Positions 48,101 to 60,655 of a DNA stretch of 64,000 nt are shown here, piece after piece. The stretch's first letter is position 1, and the number at the start of each line of letters is the position of its first letter. The DNA is taken from positions 406,140,192 through 406,204,191 of the forward strand of contig CM060921.1 of assembly GCA_030737875.1 (NCBI GenBank). Direction: 5' to 3'. Origin of the DNA: Allium sativum (Eukaryota > Streptophyta > Magnoliopsida > Asparagales > Amaryllidaceae). The notes under the pieces were generated by a model that saw only the letters and a program-made list of their open reading frames with translations, had not been told where the DNA came from and searched no databases. A program made the translations under genes and the position numbers.

Positions 48101-48421
48101 CCTATTTTCCACACGGGCAGCTAGTAGTTTTGGTTTGGCAGATTTATATTCACAGGATCCTGATTTACAACTGGAACGATGCTTGGAAAGCTCTGTATCC
48201 GTGTATTACTTTCAGTTGTGTTTTGTATTGTTTTTCCGCTGCAATGTAATTGAAATCTCTGATGTTTATCAATGTGCAATATTTATTCATACTCTGTATA
48301 TTCTTGTATTCTGATGGAATTGTTGTAATAAACAATGAAATGTTCTTCTGTTTGTGTTCTGATTGGTCTTGTCCTAAAAGCAATCCGTGCTTTCCTTACC
48401 GGGGAAGTTCGGGTCGTTATA
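45195..48421 (+). repeat. 3' LTR of copy B, internally deleted (3227 bp)
   Basis: It matches 37587-44158 at both ends but jumps from GGAATTGAAAATGGCG (about 45393) to ATATATATTAAATGG. About 3.3 kb is missing, including the promoter, the GC cassette, the minisatellite and the conserved block. The hairpin array remains (about 46085-46560). Confidence 0.88.
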
Positions 48422-49015
48422 AAGCATTTGTATTGAAATTATTATTCACGATAAAGGTGAATAAAGAGAATAAAGTATGTGTTGTGAAAAATTAAAAATT
48501 ATAAAGGATTTTTGAAATATTAAATTCTAATTGAATTTAGGTAGGATTAATTTGAATAATATAATATAGATTATATTAAAGGATTTTACATATGGTTTAT
48601 AAATAGTAAATATTATTAGGATTTATAAATGATAGGTATATACGGATATTTTAGAATGGAAGTTATAAATAGAATAGAATTAAGTTTAAACATATATAAA
48701 TGTTTATAAAAATTATTTATGGAATAAAGACTTGATATAGAACTTGGTTTATGAAGATTAAAATGAAATGGAATCGGATAATGAACATATATCATTATAA
48801 GAAAAATCCTGTTTCAGTTTTGAAATAAATATTTAGCAAATGTTTTGCAAATCAAATCCGTAAAGGAATATTGTATAAAGGTCGTATTTATGTTTTGTAA
48901 ATATTATTTTAAGTTAAATATTTGAATGGTTATAAATTTGAGATAAACATATCATATAAAAATGGTAATTAATCTTGGAAATTTTCATTTAAAAATTAAG
49001 AAACGAAGTCAAGCG
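48422..49015. other. AT-rich DNA, no gene recognised
   Basis: Probably part of the old LTR continued at 49016-50933. No start boundary was found. Confidence 0.35.
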
Positions 49016-50933
49016 AAATTAGGAACTGACTAGAAATTGATGAGTCAAATGGTTTTCTGAGTGTTGATCTGATGTTGGTTTCGACCTTCGGGTTTGATAC
49101 TTAGGGAATTATTCTCTTCCTAGATTACAGTTAGAGACTAATGATCGATATGAGAAAAACGTTCTAAAAAGGATTTTAAAATAAAAGGGGCTTTTAAATA
49201 TTCTTACATATATAAATATAAGGAGAGAAATAAGTATTTCAATTATTGGAAAAATGGAGTAGTTTTGAATTAACGAGTGGTTAATCAAAAAGAGGATAAA
49301 GTGATGGAGAATATTAAAACAGTGAATTCAATTTTCTTTTATGGATGAATGGTTGTTTTATTTGATAGTTAAATAACCGACTATCAAATCTGGCCTATAC
49401 GCCTGTTGGTACGAAAAGACCGGGATCGAATTTATTCGAAAACCATTCCGAACCATCTAACATGAAACATAAAAAATATGGATTGAAGATGGAGCAATGA
49501 AGACCGTGGATCTTCAAAAGCGAAAGGACTACCTATCGGATTCTCTGGAGTCGCGCCCAGAGAAATTCTAATGATGATCCGATCGTGATTGGAATCGACG
49601 GGTTGCAAGGACTACTCGCTACTAAACCATAGGGTGATTCCTAGGATGTGGTAGGAGGGTGCCTTTGGTTTGTCCAGTCCCAGGACAACTTGTATGGACG
49701 AATGTATAACAGTATTTTCAGAGGGATTACGTATGTTGATTTCTTCAAACGTACGAAGTTGGTGGCAAAGAAGGGAAACTTCTTTAGCCTAACAATCTGA
49801 GTATTTTTAGGGAAATCAATTAGTGATTTCCGATGGATCTGACGATGTATCATTCAAAGTGAATGGTGGAGTTTTCTTTAAAAGGTAAAATTTAAACCTC
49901 AAGCCTCACAATCGCGAAAGGACAAAAATGGGGCAGGCAGCATGCCTATGTGGGTCGTCCCCATTAGGGTATATTGTCACCATCTAAAGAATATCGGATT
50001 TTGTTTTTCTTTTCGCTTCTGTATCTCCCGGGTATGGTTATGTTGCTAGCAACCGTAAGGTGACAATATATTCAATACACTCAAGGGAAATGAGTGGTCG
50101 GTCATGTGTGGGCCGGGTTGCAAGACATTCTTGTTGAACCCAGTGCATTCCCCTCCAGAGATGCACTATCGGCAGGTGGTTCCATACCATGTCATAGTTG
50201 GAAATCCAATCTCCAATAAACTCCTGTGGTTTTGATTGTATACTATGTATGTAGAGTGTGAGATGCAAGCATTCTGCTAGATTGATATTTATTTGTATTT
50301 AGACACTATTATAATATCAGAAAAGATTATGATTTCAAAAATGGTTTAGGTTATCGTAAGGTAAAAACTGTTCGTGTTTATGTGTGGATTGGTCTTACGA
50401 TTATCCTTTTGTTTTGAAATGATTTTTAACTTTTAAATCAAGTTGGTTGATACCAATAATTTAGTAGGGTTTTTCTCACGCTGGTTCACCGGACTGGCCT
50501 GTGGCATTTGTAATGCTCGGGTCAGATCGAGTTTACAGGTTCAGGATAAGATGATATGGACTTCAGAAGACAAGATGAAGGAGTCCAGACGTATGATATA
50601 TATAGTATTCGCTGTGTGTTGTAAATGAGGTTAGACTGTTATAACTGTCCAGATAAATCGAATGTCCATTGTACTCTGATAAATTGTAAGTGTTTTTTTT
50701 TAAGTTTTTCAATAAAGATTTATTTCTGTATTATATTTTATTCCGCTTCGATGTGAGACTCTGTGTATTGTGGTTATTTGTTCTTTTTCTTTTTCTTCTA
50801 TTCTAATATTTCTTTCTTTCTTATCTCACCCTCTAACTTCTTTCTTTAACATTCTGGATTTGTGGTACTCGAGTTTGGACACGGGATATATTTGTGTCGA
50901 AATTTCGAGCATCGAATTTTCTGGTTCGTTACA
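49016..50933 (+). mobile_element. remnant of a diverged LTR related to the long-LTR family
   Basis: It holds the 130-bp module (49016-49142), then in the same order as copies B and C a GAAGACC..GATCTTC hairpin (about 49498), a less AT-rich U3-like part, GGAAATCCAATYTCCAAT (about 50198), and a T-rich end finishing GGTTCGTTACA at 50933. A 19-base block (50514-50532) recurs at 28-46. No primer site follows, so it is a solo LTR or fragment. Its start is unknown, probably hidden left of copy B. Confidence 0.55.
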
Positions 50934-51706
50934 ATTTCTAAGCAAGATTCATTGACCTTAGGCTATAAATAGGACATCATTCTCATTTTTTATTCACCAA
51001 AAACAATGGAGACAACGAGGTGCTGTCCCAACTCAGATTAAAATAGCCTATTCTTCTGCAACAACGAGTTATATGTATTCAAGAATATCTACTACAACAT
51101 CAACAGTCGATTCTCTGTACTTTAGTTCCAGTCACAGTGAGTTCATGTTATTTTTAGATATAAACAATTAGTAGTAATCTTGACATGTTTGTAAGCTGGA
51201 TCTAAACCTGTGCCTGTTAGTAACCTGAATCTTAACTAAATAGATCTACCATTACTTGTACATCTGATCCTCTGTTTAGTTCTTGCATGCCTATCTTTAT
51301 TATGCTCATTATGTTAGTATGCCTAATCATGTCACCATATGCCTATCTTGTTAGTATGTTTACTTCTGTCATCACATGCCTATCTTATTATTATTCCTAT
51401 TCTTGTTTTCTTCTCTCCCTCTTTCTCTTTTTATATTTATAGCCAGGCTACCTTCGAGCCTATGCCTATCGCTGAAATATGTGAGCGCACGAAATTGGGA
51501 ACGGTGGGGAATGTAAATTTGGGGCATAACTTATATTAAAACTTGATTGGGATTTGGGCATAATTTGTACCTTGATCTAAAACTTTAATTTGGGGCATAA
51601 CTTGTATTGTGAATCAAACTGGGATTTCGGACATAATCTTGGATAAACATGAAAATTGGTTAATAATGAACATGCCTAGATTTACAAGAATTAGAAACTG
51701 TAATCG
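50934..51706 (+). mobile_element. LTR fragment of another Tekay-like family, promoter part
   Basis: GGCTATAAATAGGAC near 50961-50975 is a good TATA box followed by a leader like that of the Tekay LTR. Further on, four degenerate copies of ATTTGGGGCATAACTTGTAT (51510-51640) lead into the nested-stem modules, the same order as in the Tekay LTR. Confidence 0.45.
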
Positions 51707-51920
51707 CACTTAGACACGAGGTTAGATTACACTTGTGGTAGAAGTCAGCCCGGAACCGCCCGGAAAATCCAGCGTCCACAAGTGGTTAATCTAATATGAG
51801 GGGTCGAGTGCATAAATGTACATGTAATGGTACTAAGACACAAGGTTAAGTCCGACTTGTGGTAGAAGTCTGCCCGGAACCGCCCAACATATCCAGCATC
51901 CACAAGTAGTACCTCCTTGT
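51707..51920 (+). promoter_or_regulatory. second tandem pair of nested-stem modules
   Basis: Copy 1 pairs CACT..GAC with GTC.AGTG (51707/51803), TTAGATTA (51722) with TAATCTAA (51787), and ACTTGTGG (51731) with CCACAAGT (51776). Copy 2 keeps ACTTGTGG (51855) with CCACAAGT (51900) and pairs ACAAGG (51840) with CCTTGT (51915). Loop GCCCGGAACCGCCC and flanking GACACGAGG match the Tekay modules, while the stems differ in sequence and not in pairing. Confidence 0.65.
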
Positions 51921-53701
51921 AAAAAGATAAATTATCAAAAAGAGAAAGAAGACAAGACATATAAGCTTGGTAAAATAAACGTCATTGACATACTCAATTA
52001 AAAGAGAATAGATAGTAAATTTATTTACTAAAATTGGGTAGGAATGAAATAATAAAATCCTCGTAACATATGAAGCATTTGAAAAGGTAAGAGTGCTAGG
52101 AGTAGTATAAAGGATAGAAGACTACTCCAAGGAACTTATTTATTAATTTGGAATTTATTTATGACCATTAAATAAAATTTTGAAAGTCTCCTCACTATGT
52201 AAACAAGAGAGTAATGACTAGTTATGTTCATTAAGGACTTTCTAGACTCACACACACATACACACATGTATATATATATTTATAAAATTGAGAGTTTTAA
52301 GTTTAATGCTAAAATGAATGCAGACTAATGTTTCAAAATATATTTTAAACTAAAAGAATAAACTGAATATATAGATATGAATAGAATAATTAATTCTATG
52401 CTAATAGATTTAGGTCTCATTTAACATTTCTTTGAAAACAATTGTCATTTTGAAAGTCATTAAAACCTGACGTTCAGTATATGAATAAAAGATGAGTGTT
52501 GGAATAAGGAATGATATTTTACTCTTAAATTAAGAAATTATGGGCATGTATTATATATTTGTAAAACGTTAAAATTGAGATATTCATTTGGAACATTTTA
52601 CTAGAAATAAAGAGGTCATTCAGCTTTATTAAGTAATATTTCAAAAGTGTTTTGAAAATATGACAACGAATGTCAGTTAGACATTTTTAGAAAACTTAAT
52701 TTGTCGCCTAATTGAATTTTGACATTCAATTAAGATTTTGTTTTTAAATAGAATTAGCTTTTGTTTTCATGCAAGACCTTAAAACGTTTACCATTTCTGT
52801 AAAGTGTTAATTACAGATATTCAGCATATCAATAAATATAAGAGTTGAAAAGGAAATCCATTTCGCTCTTATTTTGAGACATTTAGTTAATGTTTTCAAA
52901 ACATTACAAATCTAAAAAATGACATTTATTAGATATTGTTTTGTAAAAAATAAAAGGATTATATTTTAAAATGGAAATTCAAACTTTTATTGCTTCATCA
53001 TTTAAAAAGGCATTGAATGCGAATTTTTGGAATTCAGAAAACCTTGATAAATTGTTGCCATAATGGGATATATACACATACATATAAATGAAGTAGAATT
53101 TTGAAATAAACTATCAATAAAGGGTGTTTTACTAAAACAAAGCATGTATTGATGTTTAATACTGTAAGCATTAAAGCGTTCATGAAAATATTAATGCCTT
53201 TGGTTTAATAATACATTAGACACCTATTTCCAAAGTTTGCAAATTTAAAAATAATTAGAAAATAAAAATATTTAAAAGAATATAATTTATGTGACTACTA
53301 AAATTTCACCGTATGGAAAGAAATAATTCTGATGTAAATAGGGATAACCAATCAAGTAAGTTAAAATCAGGTTCTAGAGTTAAGTAAGATTTCACAACCT
53401 AATCTAGATATCTTAGCGTCAGTCCCTAAGTTTTATATTTGAAAAGTTGGCAAATTCTATATATTTCTATATACAAGATTTGGTTGTAAACTAATTTTCC
53501 CGAGATAGTTTAGTCAGAAATTAATACATTAATGACCATATTAATGATTAGCAATATATGTAAATATAAAGATATAAGTATAATGTAGGCAATGTAATTC
53601 ATGATTTCCAAAAATAAAATTCATGACTATAAATTGTGAATTTAGTGGGCAATGAATTTGTAGTTAATAAGATCAAAAGAAAATTTTGGGGATTGATTTA
53701 A
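51921..53701. other. AT-rich DNA, nothing recognised
   Basis: It includes a CA/TA microsatellite (52249-52281). No frame above 60 codons and no repeat boundary before copy C. Confidence 0.5.
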
Positions 53702-54624
53702 TGTAATAACCCGGAAATTCTAGGACAGTTAAAAAATTTTATTTTGGCAATTTTAGCGAATTTTGATTATTTAAAATGGATTATTTTAAATAATATCGAC
53801 AAAAAATTTATTTTGAATATAGAATAGAACGTATATATTATATACGTCATCGTTAGAATATAAATATTTTATTATAATTATAAATAGAATTGAAAATGGC
53901 GCGGTAGTTCGATAATTCGATTTCAAACTTCAATTGAATGTACTGGGTGCAAAATAATCCGGATTTTAGTGAAACCAAAAATAATAGGATCTATTTGATA
54001 ATATCTTTCCAACGAATCCGAAAATTCGAAATTTCATAGCGGGAATCAAAAGATATGCCCAGTTGAAAATTCTGAATAGTCGCTATGGAATTCAGGCCCT
54101 TAAAAATAGACATTTTGCAAACGACCTCGGAATTCGACGAAACCACTTTTGTTGGATCCGCAGTGTCAAATTATTGTTAGGTTTCAAATTTCATAATTTT
54201 TCGAATCAATATGTGAGCGTGGCAAAGGAAAACGCGTTTGACCAGTTTCAGTTGATTTTAATCGACTGGAAATTGGCCATTTTTCATACGGTCTCAGAAT
54301 TCGACGAAAGTAGTTTAGTTAGGACCGTATCGTCAATAAGAAGCTAAAAAATATTTTTTGGGAATTTTTAGAGTTAGTATGTGACCCCGGTAAATTGAAA
54401 TGCGCGTTCAAATTCAATATATAGAGTTATATGTTGATTTTAATGGAAACTGATCGAAACGATCGAATTAGCCTACGATACATATCCCATTGTGTTCGGA
54501 ATGGGGGTAATTAGCTATGGACGGCAGGCGGTGGGCCTCGTTTAGAGGTCGTATGTAAAAGTCAACTTTTTGAATTAAATTAAATATAAAAATATTCCTC
54601 ACCTCCCCTTAAATTCCTCTGCCC

Positions 54625-54917
54625 CCCCCCTTTGATTTTCAAAATCGATTCAGAGAAAAAAAAGGAAAGAGTGCAGGGGGGGACTCGCCGCCGCCCACCA
54701 GAGGCGTCGCGCCTCTGGCGCCACCTCCCCAGGCGGAGCCGACCACCCCCAGACCCCCTCCTTCCTACCTCGCGGAGCGCCACCGCGCCACGACGAGCGC
54801 GCCACCGCGCAGCAGGCGCGGCAGCCTCCCCTTCCCCTCCTCTTCTCCTTCCTTTCCCCCTCTCTTGATCAAACCCGACGCAACCCACAAAATCCCCCCT
54901 CTCCTGATCGAACCCGC
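54625..54917 (+). other. GC-rich cassette, copy C 5' LTR, truncated
   Basis: Nearly the same sequence as 59625-59890, but the deletion removed its end and the splice-donor-like site. Confidence 0.55.
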
Positions 54918-55856
54918 GGTAGTTCGTGAATTTCGGCCATTTATTTCAAACGGACATTACGGGAGATCCGACCGTCGGATTCTCCTAAAACCGGAACCGT
55001 TGGGTTCGTATCGAAAGTGGCTTTATAACGAATATTAGAAATTCAAAATCTAATGGTTGGATTTGGTGATACGTCCAAATCAAATTTGAAAAAGGTCGCT
55101 GTAAGAGTAGTTCGATGGCCGTTGATGGAAATCGACTGTACGGGCCTTGATAAAATTATTAAAAATAGCAATAATTTGTGTAAAATCATAAGAAATGATT
55201 TGGGAAAAATTAGGATGAAAAACTCCATATTTGAAAAGATAAAAATAGATTTTTATCAAAATGAACTAGTTTTGAATTAAAATTAAAACCCATTCATTTT
55301 CAAATAAATAAATTGGATTTGAAATGAATTTTAAATAGAAATGATTTGTGGGTTTATCGTGAACGGTGTTTTTAAATAACACTTGTTCTTTAACCCGATA
55401 ATAAATAGAATGTGATTTGGGTTTATCGGGAACTGCGTTTTAAACAACATTAGTTCTTTAACCCAGTAAAAGGAGTTTTAATGAATTTGTAATTAGATTG
55501 AAATGTGGATTGATAATTTAAATTATCAAATTGGGTAAATGAGCGAGAATGGAGTATCACCAGTTTTGCTCCAAAGCGATAGCTAAATCTTTAATTAGAT
55601 TTGAACGTGAAATGGTAATTAATTTTACCGATAACACCGTGGCGATAGATATGGAGTATTACCAGTTTTGCTTCATGGGATGAATAGGTTGGGATTGGGA
55701 AATAAAATAAATAATTACTTCGGTGTGGTTCGCTAATCTCGACTAGTTTGAAAAACCATAATTTGGTTTGAAATGACATCCAAAGGAAGATTAAAGGATA
55801 AATTTTAAAGAATTTATCTTGGATAAAATTAATGGGAACCTTTCCCTAAGAATATG

Positions 55857-55984
55857 AAATTTAGAAACTAGCTGTAGGTTAGTTAAGAAGAATGGCTTCC
55901 TGGGTATTGATCTGATGTTGGTTTCGGCCTTCGGGGTTAATATTTGGGGAATTGCTCTCTTACTGATTTACGGTTAGTGACTAA
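55857..55984 (+). repeat. 130-bp module at a second LTR position, copy C 5' LTR
   Basis: Inserted where copy B has GGAATAAAAGAATATTC between the AAGAATRTGAA and GGAATGAGGCGTATG landmarks. Confidence 0.7.
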
Positions 55985-57673
55985 TGAATTAGAATGAGGC
56001 GTATGTTATGTCTTTGTTACATTTGTTTTTAATATATGCGGGTTGTTCGGAAAGGCCAGGTTTATACCATTCTGAATAACCGATTCGACGATAAGTCGAA
56101 GATGAAGACGGTGGTCGAAGACCGGAAGTCTTCACATCGTTTGGGTGATTACTGATGATCTTGACTGGGCTATACACCCAAGATGAGGGAATCAGTTGGT
56201 GGTCATCCAGACGTACTTGGAGATCGATGGATATGCGAGGAAAGTGCCTCCGGTTTCATTCAGACCCAGAACGAACTTGTAAATGGATTGTGTGTCTGAC
56301 ATTGGATTTTATTCCATGTTGATTGATTTCTGTTAAATATATATCTGTTTGGCGGTGGAGAATTTATTCTCTTGCTTAACGCCCTTCTCTGAGACATACG
56401 AGCTTAGAGGTTATATATCGATAGATATCAATCGCATGGCATGAATTGCCTGTGTGGCACGCTGAGATGCAATGATCAAGGCTTCTGTTGAAAAGCAAAG
56501 TCTTGTGGTTGATGATCAAAGCACGGCCTACGTGGCAGCTTTGTGTATAACGTAAATTCGCGAGCCTCAAACCTCGGTATGAGTCAAAAACGGGATGAGG
56601 ACCCAAGGAGTGCACGACGTTTCTTTCTAGCTATGGGTGGTGTCAGTGACCTACCAGCCCTGACATTTATATACTTTTCACCTTTGTGGTTTGGATGCGA
56701 GGCGCCTCGATTATAGGTCCTATAGGGCCGGGAAACGTGTGTTCAGGAATAACTAATCCTCAAACGTAAGAGAGGACCGGTCTTGGAGGATCCTAGGGTT
56801 ACCCAGAGTGTGTAGTCCTGAGGCATTTGCTAGAGTGTCTCGAAGCGGAGAGGAGCTTGCCCCTTGCCTCGACTCATGACGGAAATCCAATTTCCAATAC
56901 GTGTATTGCAGTTTTAATTGTAGAACTAGTATGGCAACATGATATATGGTACCCATGCCATCTATAATTTATATTTATGATTGAAATTGTTTTGACACTA
57001 TACACTTATTATAGTATCAAATGATTTGTTTTAAACGTACCAAGAATGTTTGGCTATTATAAGGGAAAACCCTATCCTCCGGCTTGTGTTGCATTGTGTG
57101 ATGGGACCTGGGTCTTATAATAGCTTCATTTTTCGAAAAAGCATTGCGCTGTTTATTCAATGCACTGGTATTCTCGGGAGGAAACCCGTTCCGTGTTATA
57201 CGGCGTGGTCCCTTGAATTACTCTCTATTAAAATAAAGTTTTAATAACTGTTTTAGTTCTCACACCAGTCACATGACTGACCTGGAGTTTATTGTTTTAA
57301 CCTAAACTCTGGGTGTCCCTATTTCCACACGGGCAGCTAGTAGTTTTGGTTTTGCAGATTTATATTCACAGGATCCTGGTTTACAGCTGGAATGATATCC
57401 GGGAAGCTCTGTATCCGTATATCACCTTCAGTTGCGCTTTGTATTATTTTTCCGCTGCTATGTAGTTTATTGTAATCTCTGATATGAATCGAATGTAATT
57501 TATTCATTATACTCTGTATATTCTTGTATCTGATGGAATTGTTGTAATAGCAATGAAATGTTCTTCCGTCTGCGTTCTGATTTGTCCTGTTCTCAAAACG
57601 ATCAGGGGTTTCGAACGGTCTAGATCGGTTTAACGACTGATTCGGATCGAGCGAAATTCCAGGCCGTTACATT

Positions 57674-57685
57674 TGGTATCAGAGC
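57674..57685 (+). promoter_or_regulatory. primer-binding site of copy C, initiator tRNA-Met
   Basis: TGGTATCAGAGC, two bases after the LTR. Confidence 0.92.
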
Positions 57686-58692
57686 TTTGGTTTACAGAGC
57701 TCGAGAACAAGACACATTAGAACCATACGAAAGAATTCATCAGATATTGGATTAGTAATATCGAATTAGAATGACTCGTTAGAGATAGGATCAGTAGTAT
57801 CCTAGAACGAGTGTGAAGAGTATATTTTTCAGATGAAAACAATTTTGTTTTGAAAATTTAAATCGTTTTACACGTATTTGAATATTTATTTATATTGAAT
57901 TTGGACAATCCGCTATATAAAGATTTTGCGTATACGCGTCATGAACGTATATTCGAAGTTTTAATATACCGGATAGATATAGAACCGCACTCTAGTCGCC
58001 CGGAGATGATGTTGATAATGACCATGGCATCATCAATATTTATATTCGTGTTTCGAAGGTGTGACATCTATATATTTCCATCAGACTGGTGTGAGAACCA
58101 AAACCTATATAGATAAATTTATTTGTTGTGAATTGGCCTCAAAAACAAGATTTTCAGTATATATATCAAAATTATGAATTTGAAACTCTAATTCACTAAT
58201 TGATTGATGTTTGTGTTGATTGTTTATTTGTTTGATAATTTTTGCACCATTATGCCTAATTGCATCAAATATTGAATTATATTGAAAATTGGTCGCATTT
58301 GCTTGCATATACATGTATTTACATTGAGCAGGTTATAGCAAGGTGGCTAGAGCAGAGAATAAAATTCGTTTGCCCGACAAATAGGTATATGTTTACTATA
58401 ATTTACTGTTTTGTTTGGGTGATGATGATTTTATAAGCCAATTGGCTAGCCGCTTGGATTTTCTTTTTCTTTTTGAGATCAGAAGGCCTATATGGCAATT
58501 TCGGGATTTTCCCGTGGCTCCCGGTGCAGGGGAGGTTATGGCGAATTTTTTTGAAAATTTAGGGTGTTAGCCAAATTTTTGGAGATTTGAAAATTCTCAG
58601 AAACTGAGAAGTTGGAAAATGGAAGCCAGAACGAATGTAGAGCTGGTTAATCAAACCACTTTTGACTTCGTTCCTTTTTTGGGACGAAAAGT

Positions 58693-58707
58693 TTTAAGTG
58701 GGGGAGA
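58693..58707 (+). promoter_or_regulatory. polypurine tract of copy C
   Basis: TTTAAGTGGGGGAGA-like tract, one base before the 3' LTR, after a GGGACGAAAAG motif. Confidence 0.88.
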
Positions 58708-59624
58708 TTGTAATAACCCGGAAATTCTGGGCCAGTTAAAATTTTTTATTTTGGCAATTCTAGCGAATTTTGATTATTTAAAATGGATTATTTTAAATAA
58801 TATCGACAAAAAATTTATTTTGAATATAGAATAGAACGTATATATTATATACGTCGTCGTTAGAATATAAATATTTTATTATAATTATAAATAGAATTGA
58901 AAATGGCGCGGTAGTCCGATAATTCGATTTCAAACTTCAATTGAATGTACCGGGTGCAAAATAATCCGGATTTTAGTGAAACCAAAAATAATAGGATCTA
59001 TTTGATAATATCTTTCCAACGAATCCGAAAAATCGAAATTTCATAGCGGGAATCAAAAGATATGCCCAGTTGAAAATTCTGAATAGTCGCTATGGAATTC
59101 AGGCCCTTAAAAATAGACATTTTGCAAACGACCTCGGAATTCGACGAAACCAATTTTGTTGGATCTGCAGTGTCAAATAATTGTTAGGATTCAAATTTCA
59201 TAATTTTTCGAATCAATATGTGAGCGTGGCAATGGAAAACGCGTTTGACCAGTTTCAGTTGATTTTAATCGACTGGAAATTGGCCATTTTTCATACGGTC
59301 TCAGAATTCGATGAAACTAGTTTAGTTAGGACCGTATCGTCAATAAGAAGCTAGAAAATATTTTTCGGGAATTTTTAGAGTTAGTATGTGACCCCGGTAA
59401 ATTGAAATGCGCATTCAAATTCAATATATAGAGTTATATGTTGATTTTAACGGAAACGGTCGAATCATCCTACGATACATATCCCATTGTGTTCGGAATG
59501 GGGGTAATTAGCTATGGACGACAGGCGGTGGGCCTCGTTTAGAGGTCGTATGTAAAAGTCAACTTTTTGAATTAAATTAAATATAAAAATAAAAATATTC
59601 CTCTCCTCCCCTTAAATTCCTCTG

Positions 59625-60040
59625 GCCCCCCCTTGGATTTTCAAAATCGATTCAGAGAAAAAAAGAAGAAGGAAAGAGAGGGGGGGGGTCGACTCGCCGA
59701 CGCCCACCAGAGGCGTCGTGCCTCTGGCGCCACCTCCCCAGGCGGAGCCGACCACCCCCAGACCCCCTCCTTCCTACCTCGCGGAGCGCCACCGCGCCCC
59801 GATGAGCGCGCCACCACACAGCAGGCGCGACAGCCTCCCCTTCCCCTCCTCTTCTCCTTCCTTTCCCCCTCTCCTGATCGAACCCGACGCAACCCACAAA
59901 CCCCCCCTCGATCGAGTTGACCGCCAGTCGCCCCCTCCTGACGCCGACCCCCATCTCCTTCCGCCTCCCCTTCTTCAGCTCCACCCTGATGCGCCCCTCC
60001 CCCTGCAACGAACCTCTCCCCCTCCTAGTCCGATTCCAAA
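59625..60040 (+). other. GC-rich leader-like cassette, copy C 3' LTR
   Basis: A third cassette sequence at the conserved LTR position, after CTCCTCCCCTTAAATTCC. A 108-codon proline-rich frame (59718-60044) ends PSPIPK at the donor position, as in copy B. Frames of similar length exist on the other strand, so coding is unproven. Confidence 0.5.
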
Positions 60041-60119
60041 GTAGGCTTCTTTATTTTTATTCATTTAATTTCAGTTTTTTTTAAAGTAAATACATTGTTG
60101 TGAAATCAGTTTTTGTAAG

Positions 60120-60655
60120 TGGAGGACAATGATTTTTATTTGACAAAAGAAATGATTTTTATTCGATAAAAGAAATGATTTTTATTCGACAAAAGAAAAG
60201 ATTTTTATTAGGTAAAAGATAAGATTTTTATTCGACAAAAGCTATGAAAAATGAAAAGGCGAAATCTTTATGTAGTGTATAGCGATGTAAAAATAGAATT
60301 TTTATCTATATAGTAGCAATGTAAAAATAGAATTTTTATCCATATAGCGTGATTATAAAAATGGGTTTTTTATATATTGAATAGCGAAGTAAAAATAGAA
60401 TTTTTATCTATATGATTGCGAAGTAAAAATTCGATTTTTATATATTGAATAGCAAAGTAAAAATAGAATTTTTATCTATATGATAGCGAAGTAAAAATTC
60501 GATTGATATATATTGAATAGCGAAGTAAAAATAGAATTTTTATCTATATGATAGCGATGTGAAAATAGAATTTTTATCCATATGGAGTGAATATAAAAAT
60601 ATGATTTTTATATACATAGCAACAATATAAAAATGTGATTTTTACATATGTAGTG
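60120..60655 (+). repeat. AT-rich palindromic minisatellite, copy C
   Basis: Units GATTTTTATTCGACAAAAGA, then TAAAAATAGAATTTTTATC with TATATGATAGCGAAG linkers. Confidence 0.85.

Larger units (their letters stand above)
37587..48421 (+). mobile_element. non-autonomous long-LTR retrotransposon, copy B (10.8 kb)
   Basis: A 6572-bp 5' LTR, a 1036-bp internal domain and a 3' LTR shortened to 3227 bp by an internal deletion. No 5-bp duplication is visible (left ATGGA, right AAGCA). So one flank has been lost, or the two halves come from recombined elements. It faces away from copy A across a 2073-bp spacer, giving a head-to-head inverted repeat of more than 6 kb. Confidence 0.85.
53702..57671 (+). 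repeat. 5' LTR of copy C, internally deleted (3970 bp)
   Basis: It begins TGTAATAACCCGG. It jumps from the GC cassette (54625-54917) to GCGGTAGTTCGTGAATTTCGG. About 2.4 kb present in the 3' LTR (roughly 59900-62344) is absent, including the minisatellite, the conserved block and one 130-bp module. The hairpin array is at about 55348-55680. Confidence 0.87.
57672..58708 (+). other. internal domain of copy C (1037 bp, no gag-pol)
   Basis: Homologous to the domains of A and B. The frames are more broken, although the nucleotide blocks around GCTAGAGCAGA, TTTGCCCGACAAATAGG and CCCGGTGCAGGGGAGG are kept. Confidence 0.75.

Noticed and set aside
54580..54888. Arg/Gly-rich frames in the GC cassettes as host genes
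   Set aside because: Frames of similar length are open on several frames and both strands, as expected for GC-rich DNA. No domain is visible.
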